Assembly: GCF_001421355.1 (NCBI RefSeq)
Contig: NZ_LMKC01000007.1
Coordinates: forward strand, 1-64,000
Direction of reading: 5' to 3'
Length of the DNA stretch: 64,000 bases
DNA from: Sphingomonas sp. Leaf9
Lineage (GTDB): Bacteria; Pseudomonadota; Alphaproteobacteria; Sphingomonadales; Sphingomonadaceae
Made by a program: the position numbers and the translations under genes. The notes beneath the pieces are model-generated. The model was not told the origin of the DNA and ran no database searches. It saw only the letters and a list, made by a program, of their open reading frames with translations. The stretch's first letter is position 1; each line of letters begins with the position of its first letter. This document shows, in pieces, positions 46,402 through 56,400 of this stretch.

Positions 46402-46739
46402 CGCTGTCTCCTCAGGCTGTCCGCCAGTGTCTTGGTCAGGCCGGCCAGCGCGTTGCGCTCGCTCTTGGTAAGGTTGATCTTCTCGTTCTTGCCGAACACC
46501 GTCAGCAGGAATGTCGGCACAGCGGGTCCGGCCCAATAGGTGATGATGCGATATCCGCCCGACTTGCCGCCACCCGGCCGGGCGACCCGCAGCTTTCTGG
46601 CCCCACCGCATCCAGGCATGATCTCACCGGCTTCCGGATTGGCAGCGATCAGGTCGACCACCGCCTGCTGTTCGTCGGCGCTCATGCCCACGTCCTTGGC
46701 CGCTGCGAGATAGGCATTGGTTTCGATAACCGACTGCAC
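46398..46739 (-). CDS. RelE/HigB-type toxin
   Basis: A 113-residue toxin of the RelE/ParE superfamily: EQQAVVDLIAANPEAGEIMPGCGGARKLRVARPGGGKSGGYRIITYWAGPAVPTFLLTVFGKNEKINLTKSERNALAGLTKTLA. The KLRxxRxGxGKSGGYRxI and KNEKxNLTxxERNAL motifs are those of HigB-like mRNA interferases. It starts at GTG 46739. The toxin precedes the antitoxin, as in higBA operons. Confidence 0.85.
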   Translation of the reverse strand: MQSVIETNAYLAAAKDVGMSADEQQAVVDLIAANPEAGEIMPGCGGARKLRVARPGGGKSGGYRIITYWAGPAVPTFLLTVFGKNEKINLTKSERNALAGLTKTLADSLRRQR

Positions 46740-46750
46740 AGCAGCAAATA

Positions 46751-46796
46751 TACGGGTAATCCGTACTCAGGCAAGTCGATATACGGATATCCCGTA
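46751..46796. promoter_or_regulatory. Two operator palindromes of the HigBA-type module
   Basis: TACGGGTAATCCGTA (46751-46765) and TACGGATATCCCGTA (46782-46796), both TACGG-N5-CCGTA, start 31 bases apart (three helical turns) upstream of the toxin start. Antitoxin binding is inferred. Confidence 0.65.
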
Positions 46797-46799
46797 GAA

Positions 46800-47158
46800 A
46801 AACCGGCGTGGATGGCATCGAACCGCTTTCCTACACGCCACGCCCCCGTCACTGTCGTTCCGCATCCCTCTGCCCCCGCCCGCGCCGCGCCGGGGACAGG
46901 ACCGGAACCGCACGGCACACAAAAACGTGGCGAGTGTGAACTTTGTGAACTTTGGCATGCCGGCGCATCCAGCATCGCCCGGCAAGCAACTGAAAATGAG
47001 AGAATCCCACGGGATCATATCGATATTCGACCACGCGGCAGGATGTTCCGCGACATGGCGGATTTGTACCGGATCGTACCCCTGATACCGCTATCGCAAG
47101 AAAATAACATTTCGTTTAGAAACGTAAGCGTAACGGCCGGACGAATGGAGTCCGCCGT
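46800..47158. other. Intergenic region upstream of the MHYT-GGDEF-EAL gene
   Basis: About 360 bases without a convincing gene. It contains the 26-base repeat at 46930-46955 described separately, and should hold the promoter of the c-di-GMP gene. Confidence 0.5.
46930..46955 (+). repeat. Conserved 26-base repeat, copy 1
   Basis: Begins GCGAGTGTGAACTTTGTGAA and ends CTTTGG. An inverted copy at 60073-60098 matches 24 of 26 bases. It contains the direct repeat GTGAACTTT. Confidence 0.6.
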
Positions 47159-49498
47159 ATGCGTTTCATCACCTGCCTGACCGAAGAACATGACCTGGCC
47201 CTGGTCGGACTTGCCGCATGGTTCTGCCTTGTCGGATCGCTGATTACGATCCGACTGCTCGACCGTATCCGCCATGCCGAACGCGGCACGCGCATCGCGT
47301 GGGTGTTCCTGGGCGGGGCGGCGACCGGGGCGACGATCTGGTGCACCCATTTCATCGCGATGATCGCCTATCAGCCCGGCGTCGAAGTCGCCTACGAACC
47401 GCGACTGACCGGCATCTCGCTGCTGCTCGCCATCTTCGGCAGTGCGGGCGCGCTGCACCTCGCCACCCGCCGCTGGCACCCGATGGCGGCGGTCGGCGGC
47501 GCGGTGTTCGGCGTGACGGTCAGCGTGATGCACTATGTTGGCATGCAGGCGTTCGTCGCGCACGGCATGGTGCGCTGGTCGCAGGGGCATGTGGTGATGT
47601 CGGTGCTGTTCGCGGTGGCGCTGGGCGCGCTGGCGTTCGATCGCGCGCGCAGCACCGGGCGCTTTGCCGGGCCGTGGTGGGCCAGCGGATGGATGGTCGC
47701 CAGCATCGTGCTGCTGCACTTCACCGGCATGGCGGCGATGGTCGTCACCCCCTTTGCCCCCATCGCCGGCGAAACGGGATCGAGCACCGCCACGATCGTG
47801 ATGGCGATCGCGGTCGCCGGGGTCGGGACATTGGTCGTCGGCACGGGCCTGGCCACCTATATCCTCGATGCACAGGCGCGCGCCGATACCCGCCGCCGCC
47901 TGCGCGAGCTGCTGGAGAGCAATGTCGACGGCATGGTGATCGTGCAGGGCGGCACGGTGCTGGCGGTCAACGCCGCCTTTACCGCGCTGGTCGGCGGCGA
48001 CGCGGCGGTGATCGGACAGCCGCTGGCGCGCTGGATTCCCGACATCGCCACCGCCGATCCCGACCGCATCGCTCAGCTGACGCTGCACGCGCACGACGGC
48101 AGCGACATTCCGGTCGAGATCACGATCCGCTTCGACCAGCGGCGCGCCTGTCCGCAGACCATCTATTCGATCCGCGACCTGCGCGCCCGCATCGCGCAGG
48201 AACGCCGCATCGCCCATCTGGCGCGCAACGACAGTCTGACCGGGCTGCCCAACCGTACCTCGTTCCTCGAATGGCTGACGCGCCAGACCGGCCCCGACAG
48301 CGCACACCGCGCGGTCGCGCTGCTGTCGATCGACCTCGACCGGTTCAAGGAAGTGAACGACATGCACGGCCATGCCGCCGGCGACCGGATGCTGACCCGG
48401 ATCGGCGAACGGATGAAGGCCGCGTTGCTACCCGGCGAGTTCGTCGCGCGCCTGGGCGGGGACGAATTCGTCGCGGTGCTGCCGGTCGCCGAACCCGACG
48501 ATGCCGTGGCACTGATCGACCGGCTGCGCGATGCGATCGGCGCGCCGGTCCTCGTCGACCCCAGCGGGATCGAGGCGCAGTGCGGCATGAGCGTCGGCGT
48601 GGCGCTATGGCCGCGCGACGCCACCGAAATCTCGACGCTCATCAACAATGCCGACCTGGCGATGTACCGCGCCAAGGCGTCGATCACGGTCGATGCGTGC
48701 TTCTACGAAGAGGAAATGGACAAGACGGTGCGGCTGCGCCGGCAGATGGTGCAGGAACTGCGCACCGCGATCGACCATGGCGAATTCGCGCTCCACTGGC
48801 AGGTGCAGGAATCGGTCGAGACCGGCGCCGTCATCGGGTACGAAGCGCTGCTGCGCTGGACCCGCGCCGATGGCAGCAGCGTGTCGCCGGCGAACTTCAT
48901 CCCCCTGGCCGAGCAATCCGGGCTGATCCTGCCGATCGGCGAATGGGTGCTGCGTACCGCCTGTGCGACGGCGGCCAGCTGGGCCGAACCGCACCGCATC
49001 GCGGTCAACCTGTCGCCGGTCCAGCTCGGCCATGTCGACCTGCCGCGCCTGGTGCAGCAGGTGCTACTCGACACCGGCCTGTCGCCCGCCCGACTTGAGC
49101 TGGAGATCACCGAAACCGCGATGATCGCCGATCCGGTGCGCACGATCCATATCCTGCGCCAGCTGAAGGCGATCGGCGTGTCGGTGGCGATGGACGATTT
49201 CGGCACCGGTTATTCGTCGCTCTCGACGCTCCGGTCGTTCCCGTTCGACAAGATCAAGCTCGACCGGTCGTTCATGGCCGAACTGAACGGTGCGCCACAG
49301 GCCGCGGCGATCGTCCGCGCGGTGCTGACGCTGGGCGAGAGCCTGAACATTCCCGTCCTGGCCGAAGGGGTGGAGACGCCCGAACAGCTCGCCTTCCTGC
49401 GCGAACAGGGGTGCGACGAGGCGCAGGGCTATCTGCTCGGCCGGCCGGGGCCGTTGCCCAGGCAGGGGCAGGCGGATGCCGCCCGGTTGGCGGGGTAG
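47159..49498 (+). CDS. MHYT-PAS-GGDEF-EAL cyclic-di-GMP enzyme
   Basis: Inner-membrane regulator (779 aa) that may make and/or degrade cyclic-di-GMP. The N-terminal seven-helix MHYT sensor has the three motifs CTHFIAM, VMHYVGM and LHFTGM, which bind a metal or gas. A PAS-like domain follows (about 245-340), then GGDEF (active-site LGGDEF at about 433-437) and EAL (GYEALLRW at about 560, LEITETAM, DDFGTGYSSL, IKLDRSF, AEGVET). Both catalytic motifs look intact. GGAG precedes the ATG. Such proteins often control exopolysaccharide and motility, which fits this replicon. Confidence 0.93.
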   Translation: MRFITCLTEEHDLALVGLAAWFCLVGSLITIRLLDRIRHAERGTRIAWVFLGGAATGATIWCTHFIAMIAYQPGVEVAYEPRLTGISLLLAIFGSAGALHLATRRWHPMAAVGGAVFGVTVSVMHYVGMQAFVAHGMVRWSQGHVVMSVLFAVALGALAFDRARSTGRFAGPWWASGWMVASIVLLHFTGMAAMVVTPFAPIAGETGSSTATIVMAIAVAGVGTLVVGTGLATYILDAQARADTRRRLRELLESNVDGMVIVQGGTVLAVNAAFTALVGGDAAVIGQPLARWIPDIATADPDRIAQLTLHAHDGSDIPVEITIRFDQRRACPQTIYSIRDLRARIAQERRIAHLARNDSLTGLPNRTSFLEWLTRQTGPDSAHRAVALLSIDLDRFKEVNDMHGHAAGDRMLTRIGERMKAALLPGEFVARLGGDEFVAVLPVAEPDDAVALIDRLRDAIGAPVLVDPSGIEAQCGMSVGVALWPRDATEISTLINNADLAMYRAKASITVDACFYEEEMDKTVRLRRQMVQELRTAIDHGEFALHWQVQESVETGAVIGYEALLRWTRADGSSVSPANFIPLAEQSGLILPIGEWVLRTACATAASWAEPHRIAVNLSPVQLGHVDLPRLVQQVLLDTGLSPARLELEITETAMIADPVRTIHILRQLKAIGVSVAMDDFGTGYSSLSTLRSFPFDKIKLDRSFMAELNGAPQAAAIVRAVLTLGESLNIPVLAEGVETPEQLAFLREQGCDEAQGYLLGRPGPLPRQGQADAARLAG

Positions 49499-49533
49499 GA
49501 CCGGCTAGGAACGGGCTGAAGCCGAACCAAACC

Positions 49534-49641
49534 ATTCGTCCTGAGTAGTCGCTGAGCTTGTTGAAGCGACGTATCGAAGGACCGCCGCAGGTGCTTCGAT
49601 ACGGGTCTTCGACTTCGCTCAGCCCCTACTCAGCACGAACG
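49534..49641. repeat. Long imperfect inverted repeat
   Basis: Left part TTCGTCCTGAGTAG...GCTGAGC...GAAGCGACGTATCGAAG is mirrored by CTTCGATACG...CTTCGCTCAG...CTACTCAGCACGAA. It resembles a second type of extragenic palindrome common in sphingomonads. It lies between the c-di-GMP gene and the recombinase. Confidence 0.7.
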
Positions 49642-49647
49642 GTTTGC

Positions 49648-50208
49648 TTATTCCATTCTACCGTCCGCCCCCGGCAAAAACCGGTAGACGGTGCCGCGCG
49701 AAATTCCCAGCTCGCGCGCGATATGTGCCGGGCGCACCCCTTGTGCCGCCAGCGTCCGTACCGCTTCCGGGTCGATGCGCGGCTTGCCGCCCTTGTAGAC
49801 GCCGCGTGCCTTGGCTGCCGCGATCCCCTCTGCCTGGCGTTCGCGGCGCAGGTTCGTCTCGAATTCGGCGAATACACCCAGCATGTCGAGAAACGCCTTG
49901 CCCGCCGCCGTGCCGGTATCGATCGGCTGTTCGGTAGCCTTCAGCGCCACGCCACGCCCCTTCAACTCATGCACGATATCCTGCAGATCCTTCATCGACC
50001 GCGCGAGGCGGTCGATGCGGGTGACGACCAGCGTGTCGCCTTCGCGCAGGAAGTCGAGCAGGACCTGCAACTCGCTGCGCCCGGTGCGGCCGGTCGCCGA
50101 TTTCTTTTCCGACCGGATCGCCTGACACCCCGCCGCGCGCAGGGCGGCTTCCTGCACGCGCAGGTCCTGATAGTCGCTCGACACGCGGGCATAGCCGAAC
50201 AAGGCCAT
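49648..50208 (-). CDS. Serine site-specific recombinase (resolvase/invertase family)
   Basis: A 186-residue resolvase. The N-terminal catalytic domain has the nucleophile Ser in YARVSSDYQDL, RIDRLARSMKDLQDIV with the active-site arginines, and GVFAEFETNLRRERQAEGI. The C-terminal HTH is RPAHIARELGISRGTVYRFL. It may resolve replicon multimers or be left from a transposon. No flanking transposase is seen. Confidence 0.9.
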   Translation of the reverse strand: MALFGYARVSSDYQDLRVQEAALRAAGCQAIRSEKKSATGRTGRSELQVLLDFLREGDTLVVTRIDRLARSMKDLQDIVHELKGRGVALKATEQPIDTGTAAGKAFLDMLGVFAEFETNLRRERQAEGIAAAKARGVYKGGKPRIDPEAVRTLAAQGVRPAHIARELGISRGTVYRFLPGADGRME

Positions 50209-50320
50209 CGCAGCCCCCTTTCTGTTTGATCAGGTTCTAGACCCTTTGTACGAACTGTTCAATATCGCTGCGAACGACCCTGATCGAACGGTTGCGGGTG
50301 TTACAGCGTGGTGCGTTTTC

Positions 50321-50367
50321 AGGGTATACCCTTATTATGCAGATTAGATGGTAGGGTGACACCCCTA
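50321..50367. promoter_or_regulatory. Two operator-like palindromes upstream of the AbrB/PIN pair
   Basis: AGGGTATACCCT (50321-50332, perfect) and TAGGGTGACACCCCTA (50352-50367), whose centres are 33 bases apart. Both share AGGGT/ACCC half-sites. They lie within the 209-base gap between recombinase and antitoxin genes. Antitoxin binding is inferred. Confidence 0.55.
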
Positions 50368-50417
50368 TTTGATTCTGGTACAAATAGTGCTGTTCATACC
50401 CATTGAGGATTAGGGTC

Positions 50418-50666
50418 ATGGAAGCGCAACGGGTTCGTATCGTCGAAGGGGGCAAGCTGGTGATACCAGCGGCGATGCGTCGCGAACTGGGTATCAGCGC
50501 CGGAGATACCGTGATGGTCGATATCGACCATGGCGAGCTGCGGGTACGCTCGATCAACAAGGCACTGGAAAATGCACGGGCCATTCTTCGCCGGTACATA
50601 CCCGAAGGCACGAGCCTGTCGGATGAGCTGATCGCGGATCGTCGTGCCGAGGCGGAACGTGAGTAA
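50418..50666 (+). CDS. AbrB/SpoVT-type antitoxin
   Basis: An 82-residue antitoxin with an N-terminal swapped-hairpin AbrB domain: MEAQRVRIVEGGKLVIPAAMRRELGISAGDTVMVDIDHGELRVRSI, followed by a helical toxin-binding tail. The ATG at 50418 is preferred; an in-frame TTG at 50403 is possible. It overlaps the PIN toxin start. Confidence 0.85.
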   Translation: MEAQRVRIVEGGKLVIPAAMRRELGISAGDTVMVDIDHGELRVRSINKALENARAILRRYIPEGTSLSDELIADRRAEAERE

Positions 50667-51048
50667 CCGGATCGTACTCGATGCGTCCGCCCTGCTCTGC
50701 CTGCTGAATGAAGAGCCTGGCGCGGATCGGGTCGCAACCGTCCTGACCCGGTCAGTGATCGGCGCAACCAATTTGGGCGAGGTGGTGTCGAAGCTGCGCG
50801 AACGTGGCCTGACGCTGGCCGAAGTGCAGGAAGTGCTGGGCGGGCTGCACCTCGATGTCCGGCCCCTGTCGACGGCACAGGCGATGACGATCGGTGACCT
50901 GCGCCCGGCCACGCGTCCGCTCGGACTGTCGCTGGGCGACCGCGCCTGCCTCGCGCTGGCGATCGATCTGGAGGCCGAACTCTATACGACCGATGCGGCG
51001 CTCGCGCGGGCGGAAGTGCCGGTCACCGTGACGAACGTCCGCCACTGA
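50659..51048 (+). CDS. PIN-domain toxin (VapC type)
   Basis: A 129-residue PIN ribonuclease. The acidic residues are visible: VLDASALLCLLNEE, ATNLGEVVSKL, LGDRACLALAI and YTTDAAL. The GTG at 50659 overlaps the antitoxin stop. VapC toxins cleave tRNA or rRNA; with the AbrB gene it forms a type II toxin-antitoxin pair that may help keep the replicon. Confidence 0.85.
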   Translation: MSNRIVLDASALLCLLNEEPGADRVATVLTRSVIGATNLGEVVSKLRERGLTLAEVQEVLGGLHLDVRPLSTAQAMTIGDLRPATRPLGLSLGDRACLALAIDLEAELYTTDAALARAEVPVTVTNVRH

Positions 51049-51084
51049 CGAAGCGGGCGTGGCCACCGACCACGCCCCTCCCCC

Positions 51085-53514
51085 TCAATCGTGCCGCAAC
51101 GCCCAGGCCGGTGCCGCCCGACTGGCGCGCAGCGACTGGCCGAGCACGGTCAGCACCGCGACCGCGACCGCCACCACGCTGGCCCCGATAAAGAACAGCG
51201 GCGACAGCGCGATCGCATCCTCGAACCCGGCCAGCCAGGTGCGCATCGCAAGGAACGCCAGCGGCCAGGCAACAAGGTTCGCGATCAGCACGGGGCGCAG
51301 GAACTGCCCGACCAGCAGCTTCACGATGTCCCCCGACGACGCGCCCAGCGTCTTGCGGATGCCGATCTCCCGCGTCCGCCGCGCGGTGTTGAACGAGGCG
51401 AGGCCCCATAGCCCGACGCACCCGATCAGCACGGCGAGCCCCGCGCCGATCCCGAACAGCCGCGTCGCGCGGTCGTCGGCTTCGTAGAAGTCGGCGAGGC
51501 GTTCGTCGGCGGTCTGTCCGGCGAACGGTACCTGCGGCACCATCCGCTGCCACAGGTCGCGCACCGCCGTCAGCGCGGTGCGCGGGTCGCCGCTCACCCG
51601 GATCGCGATGACCGAGGTTTCGATCGCCTCCGGCGAACGGAAATACAGGTAATAGGTCGGCGAGACCGGGCTGCGCGGCGTGTCGAAGCGTAGGTCGTCG
51701 ACCACGCCGATGATCGTGCGCGGCCGGTCGCCGCCCACCGTCTTGCCGATCGCATCCTGTGCCAATGCGAAGCGCAACGGGGTCAGCGCGCGGCGGTTGA
51801 TGACGATGTTGGCCGGATCGCTATCCTTGCGCCCGGTGATGTCGTCCGCGCCATGCGCGTCGTCGAACCACCGCCCGGCGATCAGCCGCGCACCGTGCGT
51901 TTCGAAGAAGCGCGGGCTGACCCGTACCCACGTCAGCGATGGTCCCGATCCGGCGACGCCGGGCAACGGCACGTTGGTATTGTTGCCCTCGCCGCTGCCA
52001 CCGGGTGTCGCATTGGCGATCGTGGCGTCCTTCACCTGCGGCAGCGCGCGGATCGCGGCGAGGATGGCAGGCTTGCGCGCCGCCGGCACTGCCGGGTCGG
52101 TACCCGACGTCACCAGCAGCAGCCCATCGCGCTGGAACCCCAGGTCGGCAGCGCGGACGTGCCGCGTCTGTGCGACCAGCACCGCGGTCCCGATCATGAA
52201 GGCGATGGCAAGGCCGAACTGCCCGATCACCAGCGCCTCGCGCACCCGCGCCCCCGCCCGTCCGCCACCGGGCGAGCGCGCCGATGCCAGCACCGAAGCG
52301 GCGGGAAAGCGCGATAGCAGGATCGCCGGATACACCCCCGCAGCCATGCCGACGACCACCGTCAGCACGGCCAGCGCCGGCACCACCTGTGCATAGGGCA
52401 TCGTCAACGACAACCCGCCCGCTGCATTGACCAACGGCAGGCCCAGTTCGGCGAGGATCAGCCCGAACAGCGCGGCGATGGCGACGGTCAGTACCGCCTC
52501 CCCCAGGAACTGGCGCACCAGCGTGGCACGGTCGGCGCCCAGAACCTTGCGCATCGCGACTTCGCGGGCGCGCAGGCCGGCGCGCGCGGTGGCGAGGTTC
52601 ACGTAATTGACCACCGCGATCAGCAGCGTCAGCACACCCACCAGCCCCAGCGTGACGACGGTCGTCTTCGCGCTGCTGCTGTCCTGCCCCTGCGGTTCAA
52701 GGTGCAGGTCGGTCAGAGGCAGGAGTTGCAGATGCTGGAAATCCGATGGCTTGCCACTGCCGTCGCTCAAATCCTTGCCGCGCCGGTCGACGAACGCGGT
52801 CAGCTTGCCTTCGAACGCACGCGCGGCGGCAGGGGTGTCGAACCGCAGGAAGGTGGACAGCGACGCGCTGCCCCAATGATACCAGTATCGGCTCGCCATA
52901 TCCTGCGTGATCGGCATCAATACCGACAGCTTCAGGTCGCTGTTGTCGGGCAGGTCGCGGAACACGGCGGCGACGCGGTATGTCCGCACCTTGTCCATCG
53001 ACACGACCAATGTCTGCCCGATCGGATCGCGGGTCCCGAAATAGGCGCGCGCGGTCTTCTGGTCGATCGCGACATTGCCCGGTTGTGCCAGCGCAGTCGC
53101 CGCATTGCCCGCGACCATCGGCAGGGGAAAGACGTCGAAGAACGCCGCATCGACCTGTCCCGCATCGACCTTGGTCGCGCGGCCGTTCATCAGGATGGAG
53201 CCGGCCCCCTGCCCGCCACTGATCCGCGTGCCGACGACGCCCGGAAAATCCTCGTGCATCTGGTCGAGCAGGCCACCCATCGTCGTTGCATAGGCACCGT
53301 CCGCCGGGCTGTCGGGCATGGTCCACACCGTCTGCACGACATAGACCTTGTCGTGATCGGGCAGCCATTTTTCATAGCTGGTCTCGTACCGGACATAGAG
53401 GCCGAGGATCAGGAACACCGCGATCCCGACCGCAAGGCCGCCGATGTTGAGCGCGGCATAGAGCTTGTGGCGCACAAGCGAGCGATAGAGCGACAGCAAA
53501 GCGAAGCGGTTCAT
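51085..53514 (-). CDS. MacB-like ABC transporter permease
   Basis: An 809-residue permease with two MacB periplasmic core domains and two FtsX-like transmembrane units. The N-terminal NIGGLAVGIAVFLILGLYVRYETSYEKWL is typical. Around residue 280-420 (LLIAVVNYVNLATARAGLRAREVAMRKVLGADRATLVRQFLGEA) and at the C-terminus (WGLASFNTARRTREIGIRKTLGASSGDIVKLLVGQFLRPV) the same pattern repeats, showing the fused two-unit type. It is the last gene of the operon with the HlyD-like, ATPase and DUF2807 proteins. Substrate unknown. Confidence 0.9.
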   Translation of the reverse strand: MNRFALLSLYRSLVRHKLYAALNIGGLAVGIAVFLILGLYVRYETSYEKWLPDHDKVYVVQTVWTMPDSPADGAYATTMGGLLDQMHEDFPGVVGTRISGGQGAGSILMNGRATKVDAGQVDAAFFDVFPLPMVAGNAATALAQPGNVAIDQKTARAYFGTRDPIGQTLVVSMDKVRTYRVAAVFRDLPDNSDLKLSVLMPITQDMASRYWYHWGSASLSTFLRFDTPAAARAFEGKLTAFVDRRGKDLSDGSGKPSDFQHLQLLPLTDLHLEPQGQDSSSAKTTVVTLGLVGVLTLLIAVVNYVNLATARAGLRAREVAMRKVLGADRATLVRQFLGEAVLTVAIAALFGLILAELGLPLVNAAGGLSLTMPYAQVVPALAVLTVVVGMAAGVYPAILLSRFPAASVLASARSPGGGRAGARVREALVIGQFGLAIAFMIGTAVLVAQTRHVRAADLGFQRDGLLLVTSGTDPAVPAARKPAILAAIRALPQVKDATIANATPGGSGEGNNTNVPLPGVAGSGPSLTWVRVSPRFFETHGARLIAGRWFDDAHGADDITGRKDSDPANIVINRRALTPLRFALAQDAIGKTVGGDRPRTIIGVVDDLRFDTPRSPVSPTYYLYFRSPEAIETSVIAIRVSGDPRTALTAVRDLWQRMVPQVPFAGQTADERLADFYEADDRATRLFGIGAGLAVLIGCVGLWGLASFNTARRTREIGIRKTLGASSGDIVKLLVGQFLRPVLIANLVAWPLAFLAMRTWLAGFEDAIALSPLFFIGASVVAVAVAVLTVLGQSLRASRAAPAWALRHD

Positions 53515-53536
53515 GGCGTGTCCCCTCTTTCCCGTG

Positions 53537-54283
53537 TCAGCCGCAGGTGACGCGGGCCATGCCGCTCTTGCTCACCGAACAGGCCGGACGGCCGGTGACG
53601 GTCACGCGCGCGATGCCGCTGGCGTCGATCCCCGCCGGGCCGTCGACGGCGGCGCGCACCGATCCGGTGCCGCTGGCGCGGATCGACAGCGCCTGCGTTC
53701 GAATTGTCGACGTGTCGACATTACCCGTCCCGCTGGCCGCGATCGCCAGCGCATCGGCGCGGCCGGCGGCGGTGATCGTGCCGGTGCCGCTCAGGTCCAG
53801 CGACAGCCGGGCGGCCTGCACACCGTTCAGCTTTGCCGTGCCCGTCCCCGACAGGGTGACGACCGCGCGATCCGACCGCAGGCCGTCGATGGTCAGGCCG
53901 CCGGTACCGCGCATCGTTGCGGCAAAGGCCGGGCTGTCGAGCGCGGCGATGCGTACCGATCCGGTGCCGCTCGCCTCGATCGCCTGCAGCCGTGGCAGGG
54001 TGATGGCGATGGTCGCGGCGGGCTTGCCCGCGCGGCTGTCGCAGGTGCCTTTCGCACGCAGCAGCGTCAGCACCCGACCGCGCACTGCGACGCCGATCGC
54101 GGCGAGCGACCCCGCCTGCCCCTGCGCCCGGACGGAAAAGCCTGCGCCAAAGGTGATGGCGACATGATCGCAGCCCTGCACCGCGATACGGTCGAACCCG
54201 GCGGCGGCGAAGCTGCGGACGTCCTGCGCCATGGCCGGGGTCGGCAGGAGCGTGGCGAGCAGGGCGAGAGGGAGGAGTTTCAT
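53537..54283 (-). CDS. Secreted DUF2807 (GIN-type) beta-solenoid protein
   Basis: A 248-residue exported protein: signal MKLLPLALLATLLPTPAMA, then FDRIAVQGCDHVAITFGAGFSVRAQG and repeated TGTGS/SGTGT units (EASGTGSVRIAAL, LSGTGTAKLNG, LSGTGTITAAG, ASGTGNVDTST, ASGTGSVRAAV) as in the head-GIN/DUF2807 adhesin-like fold. It lies between the permease and ATPase genes. Role unknown, possibly a periplasmic part or substrate of the export system. A GTCGAC repeat lies inside (53705-53720). Confidence 0.8.
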   Translation of the reverse strand: MKLLPLALLATLLPTPAMAQDVRSFAAAGFDRIAVQGCDHVAITFGAGFSVRAQGQAGSLAAIGVAVRGRVLTLLRAKGTCDSRAGKPAATIAITLPRLQAIEASGTGSVRIAALDSPAFAATMRGTGGLTIDGLRSDRAVVTLSGTGTAKLNGVQAARLSLDLSGTGTITAAGRADALAIAASGTGNVDTSTIRTQALSIRASGTGSVRAAVDGPAGIDASGIARVTVTGRPACSVSKSGMARVTCG

Positions 54284-54328
54284 GGGGAGGTCTCCGAAGA
54301 GGAAATGGGGAAGACTGCGTTGGTGGCC

Positions 54329-54354
54329 CTGGACCCCCGCCTGCGCGGGGGTAC
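54329..54354. repeat. Single REP palindrome
   Basis: GGACCCCCGCCTGCGCGGGG, one copy, between the DUF2807 and ATPase genes and inside the operon. Confidence 0.75.
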
Positions 54355-54384
54355 GCACGGGTTGCGGGTGAGCCGCGGGAAAGC

Positions 54385-55062
<678 letters not shown>

Positions 55063-55074
55063 GGGCTTCCCCCC

Positions 55075-56364
55075 TTATCGGATGTTGATGGCGTCGCCCT
55101 TCACGGACGACAAATTGGTGGTGACGATGCGGTCGCCGGGGGTCAGCCCCGACAGGATCTCGACCGCTTCCGGATTGCGCCGGCCGAGCTTCACCGGGCG
55201 GCGCGTGGCGTGGGTGCCATCGGCATCGACGACGAAGGCGAACGCACCATTGTCGACCGCCAGCCACCCGCCGACCGGGGCCACCACCGCCTTCGACGCG
55301 GCGCCCAGCGTGATGCGGATGTCGAGGGTCTGGCCCCGGTTGAGATTGGCGGGCGTGGTGTCGAAGGTCAGCTCGACCCGGAACCGTCCCTCCTTCACCG
55401 CCGGCAGCACCTTGCTGACGGTCAGGGTCGCGCCTTCCGCGCGTGCCTTCTGCCCCACCGCCACACGGCCGAGATAATATTCGTCGACATCGGCGGTCAG
55501 CTTCCACGACCCTTCGCTGTCGACCTGCCCCGCCGGGTCGCCGGGTTTCAGCGTCTGGCCCGGTTGCAGCGTGAAGTTGGTCAGCCGCCCGGCCGCCGGG
55601 GCACGGATGGTCAGCGCCGACAGCCCGCCGCGCACCGCCGCAAGGTTGCCCGACAGCCGCGCCTGCGTATCCGCCAGGCGCTGCCCCTGCGTCGCGGTGA
55701 TCCGCGCCTCGGTCCCCGCCCCGGCGCGCAGCTGCGCCAGGCGCCGCGCCTGATATTCCGCCTCGGCGCGGTAGCCCGCGACCCCGGCCTCGGTCACGAT
55801 CCCCTTGTCGAACAGCTGCTGGCGGATCGCCAGGTCGCGCCGCGCCTTGATGAGATCATATTCCGCCTGCGACACCTGTGCCGAGCGGTCGAGCCGGCTG
55901 CGCTCGATCCCCAGCCCTTCGCCGGCGATGCTGCCCAGCTGGCTGGCGATCGCCGCCTCGCGGGTCAGCACGTCCAACCGCAGTTCGGGGTTGGCGAGTG
56001 TGGCGAGCGGTTGGCCGGCGGCGACCATCGCCCCGTCCTGCACCAGCAATTGTTCGACCTGCCCGCCCGACAGCACCCCGACCAGCGTGGTCAGCCGCGG
56101 CGCGACGGTGGCGCGCACCGGCAGGTAATCGTCGAACGCCCCGCGCGTGACCTCGCCCGTCTCGATCGCGCTGGCGGCGATATCGGTCGATCCGGCGGCG
56201 GGCAGCCAGCGCCACAGCGCCACCGCCGCCAGCACCGCCGCAACCACGATCCACGTCACGCGCCGTTGCCACCATGCACGACGGGGCCGCGCGATGCGCT
56301 TGTCCATCGCCGCGCCGGGGGGTGTTTCGGTGGTGCTTGCGCCCTGTGTCGCTTCGGTCATCAT
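55075..56364 (-). CDS. HlyD/MacA-like periplasmic adaptor
   Basis: A 429-residue membrane-fusion protein: one N-terminal transmembrane segment (RVTWIVVAAVLAAVALWRWL), a lipoyl-like half (GGQVEQLLVQDGAMVAAGQPLATLANPEL), a helical hairpin (about 140-245), the second half (LTIRAPAAGRLTNFTLQPGQTLKPGDPAGQV) and beta-barrel/MPL domains (PVKLGRRNPEAVEILSGLTPGDRIV). First gene of the MacAB-like operon. The start is one of two adjacent ATG codons (56364 or 56361). Confidence 0.9.
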   Translation of the reverse strand: MMTEATQGASTTETPPGAAMDKRIARPRRAWWQRRVTWIVVAAVLAAVALWRWLPAAGSTDIAASAIETGEVTRGAFDDYLPVRATVAPRLTTLVGVLSGGQVEQLLVQDGAMVAAGQPLATLANPELRLDVLTREAAIASQLGSIAGEGLGIERSRLDRSAQVSQAEYDLIKARRDLAIRQQLFDKGIVTEAGVAGYRAEAEYQARRLAQLRAGAGTEARITATQGQRLADTQARLSGNLAAVRGGLSALTIRAPAAGRLTNFTLQPGQTLKPGDPAGQVDSEGSWKLTADVDEYYLGRVAVGQKARAEGATLTVSKVLPAVKEGRFRVELTFDTTPANLNRGQTLDIRITLGAASKAVVAPVGGWLAVDNGAFAFVVDADGTHATRRPVKLGRRNPEAVEILSGLTPGDRIVTTNLSSVKGDAINIR

Positions 56365-56400
56365 GGACCCAGTGTCACCGATCGGGGCGGAAAATCCTAA

